Of a stretch of DNA of 64,000 nt, positions 1 to 8,285 are shown piece by piece. This stretch comes from JACCVL01 sp963695375. GTDB taxonomy: Bacteria; Actinomycetota; Actinomycetes; Propionibacteriales; Nocardioidaceae. The notes beneath the pieces are model-generated. The model saw only the letters and a program-made list of their open reading frames with translations. It made no database searches and had not been told where the DNA came from. The stretch is from contig OY968767.1 of NCBI GenBank assembly GCA_963695375.1, forward strand, positions 2,806,482 to 2,870,481. Reading direction: 5' to 3'. Every line of letters starts with the position of its first letter. Position 1 is the first letter of the stretch. A program made the position numbers and the translations under genes.

Positions 1-2062
1 GGGCCAGGGTGAAGCGCAGCCGCTCCCCCTCACCGGTCGCCTCGGTCAACCGCTCGCGTGCCTCGTCGATCGCCGCCTGTACCTCGAGCAGGCTGGGCGC
101 GGCCGCGGACCCTCCGGTCGCGGTCAGCGAGCCCAGCAGGTCCCCGTCCCGGGTCACGGCGGTGAGGTCCGGCCGTCGGGACACCAGCTCGGCGGCGGCG
201 TCCAGGTCGGCCACCAGGACCGTGGCGCCGAGCAGGGCGGCCAGGGCGGGCCGCGCCGGGTCCGGCGCCTCGACCGTGTCGAGCAGCCGCGAGGCGCCGG
301 CGGGCAACTCCGGCCCGGCAACGGGTGCGGCGGTCGTGCCGACCACAAGCCCGGCGGTGCCGAGGTCCTCGTCGCGGAGCAGGCGCAGGGCGGCGACCGC
401 CGCCTGAGGCCCGTCCACCACGACGGCGTCCGCGGCGGCACCGAGCGCCGCGGCAACCGCCGTCTCGTAGCCGGCCCGGACCCGGACCAGCGCGGCAACC
501 GATCCGAGCACGCCGCTGACCCGCTCGGTGGCGGCCAGCAGCGCGCCGGCACCGTCCTTGCGGGTCAGTCCGAGCTCCAGCGCCTCGACCCGGGCGTGCA
601 GTCCGACGCGTTCCCGCTCGGCGGTCCGCGCCTCGTCCTGCACCTTCGCCAGCCGCGACTCCAGGTCCTCCTGCACGGCCAGGGCGGCTTCGTACGCCGT
701 GTCCAACCCGCGCTCACCGGCGTCCAGCCCGGCCACCTTGTTCTCCAGCGCGGTGAACTCGCGCTGCGTCTGCTCGGCGCGCTCCAGCACATCGGCGTGT
801 GCGGCGGTGAGCCGCTGGATCTCGTCCTCGGCGGCCGCGGCGCGGCTGCGCAGCGCCTGCAACCGGCCGTGCAGGCGGGCGAGCCCCTCCCGGCGGTCGG
901 CGGCGGCTCGCGCGAGTCCGGTGACCCGGCGGTCCTCCTCCGCGTGCGCCTGCTCCGCCTCCTGCCGGACGCGGACCGCCGCTGCCAACCCGGCCCGGAG
1001 ACCGGTCACCTCGGCCACGATCTGCTCCTCGCGTTCCCGCACCGCCGCCGCCTCGGCAGCCAGCTGGTCCGGGTCCCGACCGGTGACGGCCGGACCGGCG
1101 ACCAGCTCGGTGTCCTCCTCGGCGCGCCGGACCCGCTCGGCTGCCAGCCCGGCGGTCCCCGAGATCCGGTCCCGCAGGCTGGACAGCCGGTACCAGGTCT
1201 CCTGCGCGCGGGCGAGTGCGGGAGCGTCGGCGGCCAGGGCGCGGTCGACGTCGCTCTCCTCGGCCCGCGCCGCGTCGAGCGCCGATCCGACCTCGGCCCG
1301 ACGGGCCCGCAGGGCGGACTCGTCGGCCAGCTCACGCTGCAGGACGGTCCGCGCGGCCAGCAGGTCATCGGCCAGGATCCGGGCCCGAGCGTCGCGGAGG
1401 TCCGCCTGCACCGTCGCCGCCCGGCGGGCCACCTCGGCCTGCTTGCCCAGCGGCTTGAGCTGGCGCCGGATCTCACCGAGCAGGTCCTGGACGCGGGTCA
1501 GGTTGCCCTCGGTGGCCTCCAGCTTTCGCAGCGCCTTCTCCTTGCGCTTGCGGTGCTTGAGGACGCCGGCCGCCTCCTCGACGAAGCCGCGGCGGTCCTC
1601 CGGGGTGGCCTGCAGCACCGTGTCCAGCTGCCCCTGGCCGACGATGACGTGCATCTCCCGGCCGATGCCGGAGTCGCTGAGCATCTCCTGCACGTCCAGC
1701 AGCCGGCAGGGCTGTCCGTTGATGGCGTACTCGGAGCCGCCACCGCGGAACATGGTGCGGGAGACCGTCACCTCGGCGAACTCCACCGGCAGCGCGCCGT
1801 CGGTGTTGTCGATCGTGAGCACGACCTCAGCCCGGCCGAGGGGGGCGCGGGCAGCGGTGCCCGCGAAGATGACGTCCTCCATCTTGCCGCCGCGCAGCGA
1901 CTTGGCGCCCTGCTCGCCCATCACCCAGGCCAGCGCGTCGACGACGTTCGACTTGCCGGACCCGTTCGGACCGACGACGCACGTGATGCCGGGCTCGAAC
2001 TCCAGCGTGGTGGACGACGCGAAGGACTTGAACCCGCGCAGGGTCAGGCTCTTGAGGTACAA
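1..2062 (-). CDS. smc: Chromosome segregation ATPase SMC (partial, C-terminus outside window)
   Basis: SMC forms the condensin core that compacts and segregates the chromosome. The frame is open from a TTG start at 2062 to the left edge, giving about 687 of the usual 1,150-1,200 residues. The N-terminus reads YLKSLTLRGFKSFA and is followed by Walker A GPNGSGKS at residues 31-38 and a Q-loop region near MHVIVGQGQLD. Long charged coiled coil follows, then an Ala/Val/Leu-rich hinge-like region near 150-550. The second coil and the C-terminal Walker B/signature half lie beyond the window. TTG is the only start that keeps the family N-terminus. No frame break is seen. Confidence 0.93.
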   Translation of the reverse strand, partial: MYLKSLTLRGFKSFASSTTLEFEPGITCVVGPNGSGKSNVVDALAWVMGEQGAKSLRGGKMEDVIFAGTAARAPLGRAEVVLTIDNTDGALPVEFAEVTVSRTMFRGGGSEYAINGQPCRLLDVQEMLSDSGIGREMHVIVGQGQLDTVLQATPEDRRGFVEEAAGVLKHRKRKEKALRKLEATEGNLTRVQDLLGEIRRQLKPLGKQAEVARRAATVQADLRDARARILADDLLAARTVLQRELADESALRARRAEVGSALDAARAEESDVDRALAADAPALARAQETWYRLSSLRDRISGTAGLAAERVRRAEEDTELVAGPAVTGRDPDQLAAEAAAVREREEQIVAEVTGLRAGLAAAVRVRQEAEQAHAEEDRRVTGLARAAADRREGLARLHGRLQALRSRAAAAEDEIQRLTAAHADVLERAEQTQREFTALENKVAGLDAGERGLDTAYEAALAVQEDLESRLAKVQDEARTAERERVGLHARVEALELGLTRKDGAGALLAATERVSGVLGSVAALVRVRAGYETAVAAALGAAADAVVVDGPQAAVAALRLLRDEDLGTAGLVVGTTAAPVAGPELPAGASRLLDTVEAPDPARPALAALLGATVLVADLDAAAELVSRRPDLTAVTRDGDLLGSLTATGGSAAAPSLLEVQAAIDEARERLTEATGEGERLRFTLA

Positions 2063-2163
2063 CCCGGCTCCTCATCGACTCGCGTCCTGCTCGGCGGGGA
2101 AGGCCGCTGGCAGCCTAGCGAGCGAGCCGGTCCGCCCCGGTCACCGGCGCGCCGGGGCCGAGG

Positions 2164-3741
2164 TCATTCGCTGCGGCGCGAGCGCCGGCGCAGCACCGCA
2201 GCCAGCGGCAAGGCGACGAGCGCCAGAGCGAGCGCGGAGGGCTCCACGCCCGGACCCGCCCCCGAGCCGGCCCCCGAGCCGGCGCCCGTGGACGTCGCGG
2301 CACCGGGGCTGCGGCGACCGGGCAGGTCCACGGCGTAGACGTCGATGCCGCGCACGAGGTCGACGCTGTAGACGATGTTGGTCTGCCCTGTCTGCCCGGT
2401 CTGCCCGGTCTGCCCGGTCTGCTCGCCCTGCGCGTAGCGCGGCACCCAGTACGAGTCCCACACCTCCGAGGCGCCCCAGAAGGCGTGCCCGTACGACTCG
2501 ATCTCCCGCGGGTTGCGGACGTCGATGACCTGCAGCCCGCCGCCGTAGAACCCGGCCGCGACCAGACCGGACGGGTGATAGTCGAACCAGTGTGCGGAGC
2601 AGAAGGCGCCCTGGGAGATCGGCTCCGGGAGCGGGTAGGTGCCGAGGTCGCTCAGCTCCACCCGGTCCAGGGGACGGATGCCTTGTCGCGGTCCGCGCAG
2701 CGCCTGCACCTTCCAGGTCTGGAACGACCCTGCCTGGGTGCAGTCGGTCTGCTCGTAGTCCTCCTCGGTCACGAGCAGGACGTTGCCGTTGCCCAGCGAC
2801 GCGCGGGCTCCGGGGCGGAACTGCTCGGCGTGCGGCCGCCAGGAGTTGTGGTGGATGAAGTCGTTCCATCCCGTGTTCTGCTCGCCGCCCTCGGTGGCGA
2901 AGCTCCCGGTGGTGGTCAGCGCCCGCGGGCGACGCGGCTTGCTGAGGTCGAAGACTGCGCTGCCGTCCGCGCCGGTGTGCAAGCCATAGCCCGCCGCGTC
3001 GGCGTCCCAGCTGTGCCCCGCCCAGCCGATCACCGGGGACACCCGCCCCTGCGTGCCCGGCTGATCGGCCACGAAGTCGATCTCGCGCGGCTGCTGCAGG
3101 TTGTCCAGGTCGATGACGGAGAAGCGGCCCTGGCTGCCGGCGGTGTAGACGGTGCGACACTGCCGCACGTCGATGCAGGTGACCGTGTGCGTACTCGACG
3201 AGACCGGGATACGGGACATGATCCGGGGGTTGTCGGGCTGGGTGACGTTGACGAGGATCAGCTCGTTGTCGCCGACGTTGTAGTGGTCGGGGTCGTCGCT
3301 GGAACCCTGGTAGAGGTCGACGCCGATCAGCGCGAAGCGCAGGACCGTGCCGTCCACCCGCCGCTCGCCGCAGTTCATCGCCTCGTTCTCGAAGACGGCG
3401 TTGTCCAGGACGCCGACCCGCTCGGGGGCGCGCGGACTGCTGACGTCGAACACCTGCACCGATTCCAGCCCGGAGGTGACGAAGGTCGGCGCCGTCGGCA
3501 GGAAGCAGCCCGAGATGCCCGCCGTGCCGCCGGAGCTGGGCAGTCCCGGCACCGTGGTCAGGTGGGTGACGTTGTCGCTGGTGGTCGGAGTGTCCGCCGC
3601 CGCGTCCCCGCTGCCGGACAGCACGTCGTGCAGGTGCCGGTCCCCGCTGCCGTGCGCGGCCGCGCCAGGCGCGGACAGCAGGACGAGAGCACCGGCGGCT
3701 GCGAGCGCGCCGGTGCCGCGGAGAGCGCGGCGGGGATCCAT
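2164..3741 (-). CDS. Secreted LVIVD-repeat protein with C-terminal membrane anchor
   Basis: About 525 residues. The N-terminus (RRALRGTGALAAAGALVLLSAPGAAAHG) is a signal peptide with an Ala-rich cleavage region. The body repeats short blade-like units of the LVIVD family, for example VQVFDVSSPRAP, LILVNVTQPDNP, FSVIDLDNLQQP, AVFDLSKPRRP and LQVIDVRNP, suggesting a beta-propeller outside the membrane. A GQT-type tandem repeat lies near residue 440, followed by a Gly/Ala linker, one hydrophobic segment and an Arg-rich tail, consistent with cell-surface anchoring. I chose the ATG at 3741 because the signal peptide begins there; an upstream in-frame start at 3768 is possible. Its ligand or substrate is unknown. 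Confidence 0.85.
   Translation of the reverse strand: MDPRRALRGTGALAAAGALVLLSAPGAAAHGSGDRHLHDVLSGSGDAAADTPTTSDNVTHLTTVPGLPSSGGTAGISGCFLPTAPTFVTSGLESVQVFDVSSPRAPERVGVLDNAVFENEAMNCGERRVDGTVLRFALIGVDLYQGSSDDPDHYNVGDNELILVNVTQPDNPRIMSRIPVSSSTHTVTCIDVRQCRTVYTAGSQGRFSVIDLDNLQQPREIDFVADQPGTQGRVSPVIGWAGHSWDADAAGYGLHTGADGSAVFDLSKPRRPRALTTTGSFATEGGEQNTGWNDFIHHNSWRPHAEQFRPGARASLGNGNVLLVTEEDYEQTDCTQAGSFQTWKVQALRGPRQGIRPLDRVELSDLGTYPLPEPISQGAFCSAHWFDYHPSGLVAAGFYGGGLQVIDVRNPREIESYGHAFWGASEVWDSYWVPRYAQGEQTGQTGQTGQTGQTNIVYSVDLVRGIDVYAVDLPGRRSPGAATSTGAGSGAGSGAGPGVEPSALALALVALPLAAVLRRRSRRSE
2378..2421. repeat. 9-bp tandem repeat coding for Gly-Gln-Thr
   Basis: About five copies of a 9-bp unit close to tctgcccgg run through the LVIVD gene and encode consecutive GQT tripeptides. 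The copies are nearly identical, so slippage could change copy number without breaking the frame. Confidence 0.8.
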
Positions 3742-3780
3742 GCCGGACCCAACGAGGGGACTCGGCAAAGGTGACGGCCG

Positions 3781-3987
3781 TCAGTGCAGCGCCGGCTCCA
3801 GCACGCGCTCGGCGGCCAGCCGGTCGACGACCTCCCGGTCGCGCAGCGCGCTCGCCAGCGCGTCGTTCTGACTCTGCAACCGGACGATCTCGGCCTCGAG
3901 GTCGGCGACCCGGCGTCGCAGCAACAGCGTCTCCCGGGCCAGTCGGGTGTCGTGTCCGCTGATGTGCCCTACGAGCGCTTTCGCCAT
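3781..3987 (-). CDS. Small coiled-coil protein, function unknown
   Basis: Sixty-eight residues. The ATG at 3987 has a strong GGAGGG Shine-Dalgarno just upstream; earlier in-frame starts lack one. After a short N-terminus (MAKALVGHISGHD) the middle (ETLLLRRRVADLEAEIVRLQ and onward) shows a heptad pattern of Leu/Val/Ile, predicting a short leucine-zipper-like coiled coil. I cannot assign a function. It sits between mutM and the LVIVD gene on the same strand and could dimerise or bind a partner. Confidence 0.7.
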   Translation of the reverse strand: MAKALVGHISGHDTRLARETLLLRRRVADLEAEIVRLQSQNDALASALRDREVVDRLAAERVLEPALH

Positions 3988-4125
3988 CGATGCCCTCCAC
4001 CGAGTGGGTCTGCCGGGGTCCCGCGAGGGGTGGTGCGGTCCGCCGGGTGCGTGGGGCCGATCGGCCCACCGCTCAGAATCGCACTCGCGCCCGGCTCCGG
4101 TCAACTGCGGGCCGCCCGGCGACGG

Positions 4126-4998
4126 TCACCACCGGCCGCGGCGAGGGCGCGGCTGACAGCGTGGGCAGGTGAACGAGGAGCGGTTCATGAACGGGTCGCG
4201 CCGGACCGGGGTGCCGCAGCGCGGGCAGGACCGGCCGGCGCGCCCGTACACGGCGAGCGAGCGGTCGAAGTAGCCGGACGACCCGTTGACGTCCACGTAC
4301 AGGGCGTCGAAGGAGGTTCCGCCCTCCCGCAGGGCGTCCCGGAACACCTCCCGCACGGCCACGAGCAGCCGCTCGGCCTCCGCCCGGCGCAGCGTTTCGG
4401 TGGGCCGGGCGAAGTGCAGCCGGGCCCGCCACAGCGCCTCGTCGGCGTAGATGTTGCCCACTCCGGAGATCAGGGTCTGGTCGAGCAGCGCCCGCTTGAT
4501 CCCCGTCCGGCGGCGCCGCAACCGGTCGACCACCCGGGCCGCGTCGAAGCCCGCCTCGAGCGGATCGACGCCGATGTGGGCGACCGGCGCGGGGACGGGC
4601 GCACCGTCGGCGGCGGAGGGGGCGAGCGGGACGAGCGCCAACCCACCGAAGGTGCGCTGGTCCACGAACCGCAGGTCGACGGCGTCGGGCTCGAGCGCCA
4701 GCCGCACCCGCAGGTGCGGCTCCCGCGCCGCGGCCGTCGGCCGCACCAGGAGCTGGCCCGACATCCCGAGGTGGGCGACCAGCACGTCACCGTCGTCCAA
4801 CGGCAGCCACAGGTACTTGCCGCGCCGCCGTGCGGCGGACAGCCGGCGACCGGTCAGCCGGTCCGCGAAGTCCCCCGGGCCGGCGGCGTGCCGGCGCACG
4901 GACCGCGGGGTGCGCACCTCCACCGCGGCCACGAACCGGCCGGCGACGAGCCGCTCCAGGCCGCTCCGAACCACCTCGACCTCGGGGAGCTCAGGCAC
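4126..4998 (-). CDS. mutM: Formamidopyrimidine-DNA glycosylase (Fpg)
   Basis: Fpg excises 8-oxoguanine and ring-opened purines and nicks the abasic site in base excision repair. The 290-residue length is normal. The protein begins MPELPEVEVV, giving the catalytic Pro2-Glu3, and a conserved Lys lies in GKYLWLPL. The helix-two-turn-helix region contains the ISGVGNIYADEALW motif, and the C-terminal zinc finger has the CPRCG and CPRCQ pairs. It lies 6 nt downstream of rnc on the same strand, as in many Actinobacteria. Confidence 0.96.
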   Translation of the reverse strand: MPELPEVEVVRSGLERLVAGRFVAAVEVRTPRSVRRHAAGPGDFADRLTGRRLSAARRRGKYLWLPLDDGDVLVAHLGMSGQLLVRPTAAAREPHLRVRLALEPDAVDLRFVDQRTFGGLALVPLAPSAADGAPVPAPVAHIGVDPLEAGFDAARVVDRLRRRRTGIKRALLDQTLISGVGNIYADEALWRARLHFARPTETLRRAEAERLLVAVREVFRDALREGGTSFDALYVDVNGSSGYFDRSLAVYGRAGRSCPRCGTPVRRDPFMNRSSFTCPRCQPRPRRGRW

Positions 4999-5004
4999 CG
5001 CCGC

Positions 5005-5754
5005 TCACTCGCCGTGCGGCCCGCGCTCGCCGGCGGCGTCCCGGATCTCCCGCCACGCGGTCTCGGCGGCCTGCTGCTCCGCGTCCTTCTTGGACCGGCC
5101 CGCGCCGTCGCCGTGCAGCCGCTCGCCGACCCGGACCCGGGCGGTGAACCGCTTGTCGTGGTCGGGACCGCTCTCACCGATGACGTACTCCGGCACGCCG
5201 AGGTCGAGGGCGGCGGCGAGCTCCTGCAGGCTGGTCTTCCAGTCCAGGCCGGCGCCCATCCGGAACGCCTCGTCCAGCAGCGGGTCGAACAGCCCGCGGA
5301 TCACCCGGCTCGCTACCGCGAACCCGTGCTGCAGGTAGACGACCCCGAGCAGCGCTTCGACGGTGTCGGCCAGGATGGACGACTTGTCCCGGCCGCCGGT
5401 GGTCTCCTCCCCCCGGCCGAGTCGCAGGTACGGACCGAGTCCCAGGCTGCGGCCGACCTCGGCCAGGGCGCGGGCGTTGACCACCGCGGCACGGAGCTTG
5501 GCCAGCCGGCCCTCGGACAGGTCGGGGTGCCGGGTGTACAGCGTGTCGGTGACCACCAGCCCGAGGACCGAGTCCCCGAGGAACTCCAGTCGCTCGTTGG
5601 TGGGGATGCCACCGTTCTCGTAGGCGAACGAGCGATGCGTGAGCGCGAGCTCGAGGCCGGCCGGATCGAGCTCGGCCACGCCGAGCGCCCGGCACAGCTC
5701 GTCCCACCGCGTGTCGGCGGCCGTCGCCTCCGACGGCTCGGCGGATGCGCCCAT
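5005..5754 (-). CDS. rnc: Ribonuclease III
   Basis: RNase III cleaves double-stranded RNA in rRNA and mRNA processing. The 249-residue protein carries the signature NERLEFLGDSVLGL with its metal-binding acids, the second catalytic block DTVEALLGVVYLQHG, and a C-terminal dsRNA-binding domain ending near KKDAEQQAAETAW. The ATG at 5754 fits the family N-terminus; further upstream codons overlap rpmF. It is part of the yceD-rpmF-rnc-mutM group. Confidence 0.96.
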   Translation of the reverse strand: MGASAEPSEATAADTRWDELCRALGVAELDPAGLELALTHRSFAYENGGIPTNERLEFLGDSVLGLVVTDTLYTRHPDLSEGRLAKLRAAVVNARALAEVGRSLGLGPYLRLGRGEETTGGRDKSSILADTVEALLGVVYLQHGFAVASRVIRGLFDPLLDEAFRMGAGLDWKTSLQELAAALDLGVPEYVIGESGPDHDKRFTARVRVGERLHGDGAGRSKKDAEQQAAETAWREIRDAAGERGPHGE

Positions 5755-5777
5755 CTGGTCCGGTCGCCCGGTCCCGG

Positions 5778-5963
5778 TCAGAGGACCTGGCGACGCTCGG
5801 CGCGGGCGCCGTACTGCCCACACTCCGGGCAGACCCGGTGCGGCAGGTGCTTGGCGCCGCAGGCCGGGTTGGCACAGGTCACCAGCGAGGGCGCGGTGGT
5901 CTTCCACGCACTGCGGCGATGACGCGTGTTGCTGCGCGACAACTTGCGCTTCGGAACCGCCAC
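5778..5963 (-). CDS. rpmF: 50S ribosomal protein L32
   Basis: Sixty-one residues starting MAVPKRKLSRSNTRHRR, typical of bacterial L32, a small protein of the large ribosomal subunit. Two Cys pairs (CANPACG and CPECG) form the zinc ribbon of the zinc-binding form. It is adjacent to the DUF177 gene yceD, a very conserved pairing, and only 3 nt separate them. Confidence 0.97.
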   Translation of the reverse strand: MAVPKRKLSRSNTRHRRSAWKTTAPSLVTCANPACGAKHLPHRVCPECGQYGARAERRQVL

Positions 5964-5966
5964 GGT

Positions 5967-6515
5967 CTACTCCTCGTCCGGACCGGACGTGCTGTCCGGT
6001 CGTCTGTCGTCGGTCTCATCGTGCAGCAGGCCCGCCAGGGCGGCCCACCGCGGGTCCGGTCTTTCCTCGTGTGCGTGCCCGGGATCGTCTGCCAGCCGCT
6101 CCCCGCACTCGGGGCACAGGCCGGCGCAGTCCTCCGCGCAGAGCGGGCGAAACGGCAGTGCGAGCACCACCGCGTCCCGCAGCATCGGGTCGAGGTCGAT
6201 CGCGTCGTCCTCCACCCGTCCGGCCTCATCCTCCTCGGCGTCACTCTCCGGGTATGCGTACAGCTCCTGCAGGTCCACCTCGAGCTCGTCGGTGATGTCT
6301 CGCAAGCAGCGTGCGCACTCCCCCGCCAGGTGCGCCCGCGCCGTCCCGGACACGAGCACCCCCTCCATCACCGCCTCGAGCCGGAGCTCAAGGTCGATCG
6401 GGCTTCCCTCGGGCACCCCGAGCACTTCGATGCCCAGGTCGGCCGGGGCCGGCACCGAGCGTGACACCGTTCGCGAGGTCCCGGGCCGACGGCTGAGCTC
6501 GTGGATGTCGAGCAC
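5967..6515 (-). CDS. yceD: YceD/DUF177 family protein (probable 23S rRNA accumulation protein)
   Basis: DUF177 proteins accompany rpmF and are linked to 23S rRNA maturation. The family Cys motifs are present as GECARCLRD and LCAEDCAGLCPECG. The only intact start is GTG at 6515, giving 182 residues, but the family-like sequence SRLDPRAPLVLD lies immediately upstream in the same frame without a usable start. A GTG at 6553 would be in frame if one base were missing from the GGG run at 6545-6547. The true N-terminus is therefore probably about 13 residues longer and hidden by an indel. Confidence 0.9.
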   Translation of the reverse strand: MLDIHELSRRPGTSRTVSRSVPAPADLGIEVLGVPEGSPIDLELRLEAVMEGVLVSGTARAHLAGECARCLRDITDELEVDLQELYAYPESDAEEDEAGRVEDDAIDLDPMLRDAVVLALPFRPLCAEDCAGLCPECGERLADDPGHAHEERPDPRWAALAGLLHDETDDRRPDSTSGPDEE

Positions 6516-6668
6516 GAGCGGGGCTCGGGGGTCCAGGCGGGACAGGGTGACACTCCGGATCGAGGGCGCGAGGAATCGTCGACCTCCGTCGAGGCCGCCC
6601 CTCAGGATAGCGGCTGGCCCCCGTCGCCACCCAATCCGGCCGCTGCCGCGACCGGGTCGCGACCGTCC

Positions 6669-7151
6669 TCAGCCGCTGGTGTCGGGCAGCCGGATCTCGT
6701 CCACGACGGCTCCGCCGAAGGTCAGGTCGCTGCGATCGCGGAGCCGGTCCCGGCCACGCTGGACCGCCTCCAGCGTGCGGGACAAGGTGAGCTCGAAGTG
6801 GGCCAGCCGCTCGTCCACGTAGTCGTCGGTCTCCCGGCGCAGGTCCGCCGTCTCCGACCGGGCCTCGGCCAGCAGCGTCTCCGCCTGCTGTCGGGAGAGC
6901 GCGAACACGTCGCTGTCAGAGACGAGCCGGCCCCGCTCCCGCTCGGCACCGGCGACGATCTCCTCCGCATCGACCCGCGCCTGCTCGAGCACGCGGTCGG
7001 ACTCCCCGGCGCCCTGCGGGAGCAGCTTCGCGAGCTCGTCGAGCGAGTCCAGCAGCTCCTGCCGGTTGACGACGCACGACGCTGACATCGGCATCGCTCG
7101 GGCGTCGGCCACCGCGGAGCGGATCTCGGCCAGCTTGCGGTGTACGTCCAC
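6669..7151 (-). CDS. Coiled-coil protein, DivIVA/V-ATPase-subunit-like
   Basis: About 160 residues from a GTG at 7151, preceded by GGAGGG. The N-terminus (VDVHRKLAEIRSAVADARAM) is followed by MSASCVVNRQELLDSLDEL and long Glu/Arg/Ala-rich helices with heptads, as in actinobacterial proteins often annotated DivIVA-like or as ATP-synthase-like coiled coils. Such proteins may scaffold cell-pole or envelope machinery, but no function is established here. Position between coaD and yceD is conserved in Actinobacteria. Confidence 0.82.
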   Translation of the reverse strand: MDVHRKLAEIRSAVADARAMPMSASCVVNRQELLDSLDELAKLLPQGAGESDRVLEQARVDAEEIVAGAERERGRLVSDSDVFALSRQQAETLLAEARSETADLRRETDDYVDERLAHFELTLSRTLEAVQRGRDRLRDRSDLTFGGAVVDEIRLPDTSG

Positions 7152-7197
7152 TGCCTCTGCTTTCCCTCCAGCGCCCCGACCCCGGCAGGGTACTGGC

Positions 7198-7677
7198 TCA
7201 GCCGGTGCCGAGCCGGTCCCGCATCCGCTGCAGCACCGACGGGGGCACCAGGCCGGAGACGTCACCTCCGTGCCCGGCCACCTCCTTCACCAGGCTGGAG
7301 GCGAGGAACGACCACTCCGGGCTGGTGGGAACGAACACCGTCTCCACGCCGGACAGGCTGGTGTTCATCTGTGCCATCTGCAGCTCGTAGTCGAAGTCGG
7401 TGACGGCACGCAGGCCCTTGACGATGGCGCCGATCCCGCGCTCGCGGCAGAAATCGACGAGCAAGCCCTCGAACGCTTCGACGCGGACCTGCGGGAGGTC
7501 GGCCACCACCTCGCGGAGCATGGTCACCCGCTCGTCGACGCTGAACATCCCCTGCTTCGCGGGGTTCACGAGCACGCCCACGGTGACCTCCTCGAACAAC
7601 CGGGCCGCCCGGGCGATGATGTCGAGGTGTCCGTTGGTCACCGGGTCGAACGAGCCGGGACAGACCGCGGTCCGCAT
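7198..7677 (-). CDS. coaD: Phosphopantetheine adenylyltransferase
   Basis: CoaD transfers AMP from ATP to 4'-phosphopantetheine, the penultimate step of coenzyme A synthesis. The 159-residue protein starts MRTAVCPGSFDPVTNGHLD, with the nucleotidyltransferase (T/H)xGH motif, and carries the family segment SFLASSLVKEVA near the C-terminus. The ATG at 7677 matches the family start. It follows rsmD with a 26-nt gap, a widespread pairing. Confidence 0.96.
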   Translation of the reverse strand: MRTAVCPGSFDPVTNGHLDIIARAARLFEEVTVGVLVNPAKQGMFSVDERVTMLREVVADLPQVRVEAFEGLLVDFCRERGIGAIVKGLRAVTDFDYELQMAQMNTSLSGVETVFVPTSPEWSFLASSLVKEVAGHGGDVSGLVPPSVLQRMRDRLGTG

Positions 7678-7703
7678 GGCGCGGGCTCCCCTCCTCCGGT
7701 GGC

Positions 7704-8279
7704 TCAGGCGCGGCGACCGTACCAAAGCGTGGTCTCGCCATAGCGGCGCTCGCCCAGGTCCTCGAACCCAGCCGGCTGCCGCCAGGCTCCGCCACGGGTG
7801 GGGCGTTCGACGGCCAGCACGGCACCTTCGGCGAGCCAGCCGTGGGTCGTCCCCTGCTCCAGGACCGCGCGCAGCTGGTCAGAGCCCAGCACGTACGGCG
7901 GGTCGGCGAACACCACGTCTGCCGGAGCGTCCGGACCAGCGCCGTCCGGTCGCGCGAGCAGGCGTTCGACCCGGCCGGTGAGCAGCCGGACCCGGTCCGC
8001 AACCGCCAGCGCGTCGATGTTGGCGCGGGCCACGCCCGCGGCCCGGCGGTCGGACTCCACCAGCACGGCCGTGCGGGCTCCGCGCGACACCGCCTCCAGG
8101 CCGACGGCGCCGGACCCGGCGTAGAGGTCGAGGAACCGGCAGCCGCCGAGGCCGCCGACCAGCGACTCGAGCCGGGAGAACAACGCCTCTCGCACCCGGT
8201 CCGCGGTGGGCCGGGTGCCGTCGCCGGGTGGCGTCTGGATCCGGCGTCCGCCGAGCGAGCCGGCGACGATGCGGGTCAC
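7704..8279 (-). CDS. rsmD: 16S rRNA (guanine(966)-N2)-methyltransferase
   Basis: RsmD methylates G966 of 16S rRNA with S-adenosylmethionine. The 191-residue protein begins MTRIVAGSLGGRRIQTP, has the SAM-binding segment FLDLYAGSGAVGLEAVSRG and the catalytic motif DPPY. Length is normal. It lies 6 nt downstream of recG. Confidence 0.95.
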   Translation of the reverse strand: MTRIVAGSLGGRRIQTPPGDGTRPTADRVREALFSRLESLVGGLGGCRFLDLYAGSGAVGLEAVSRGARTAVLVESDRRAAGVARANIDALAVADRVRLLTGRVERLLARPDGAGPDAPADVVFADPPYVLGSDQLRAVLEQGTTHGWLAEGAVLAVERPTRGGAWRQPAGFEDLGERRYGETTLWYGRRA

Positions 8280-8285
8280 GGGGGG

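Noticed and set aside
528..2528. Plus-strand long ORF opposite smc
   Set aside because: A high-GC antisense frame with Ser/Arg/Ala-rich composition; the minus strand holds smc and the LVIVD gene.
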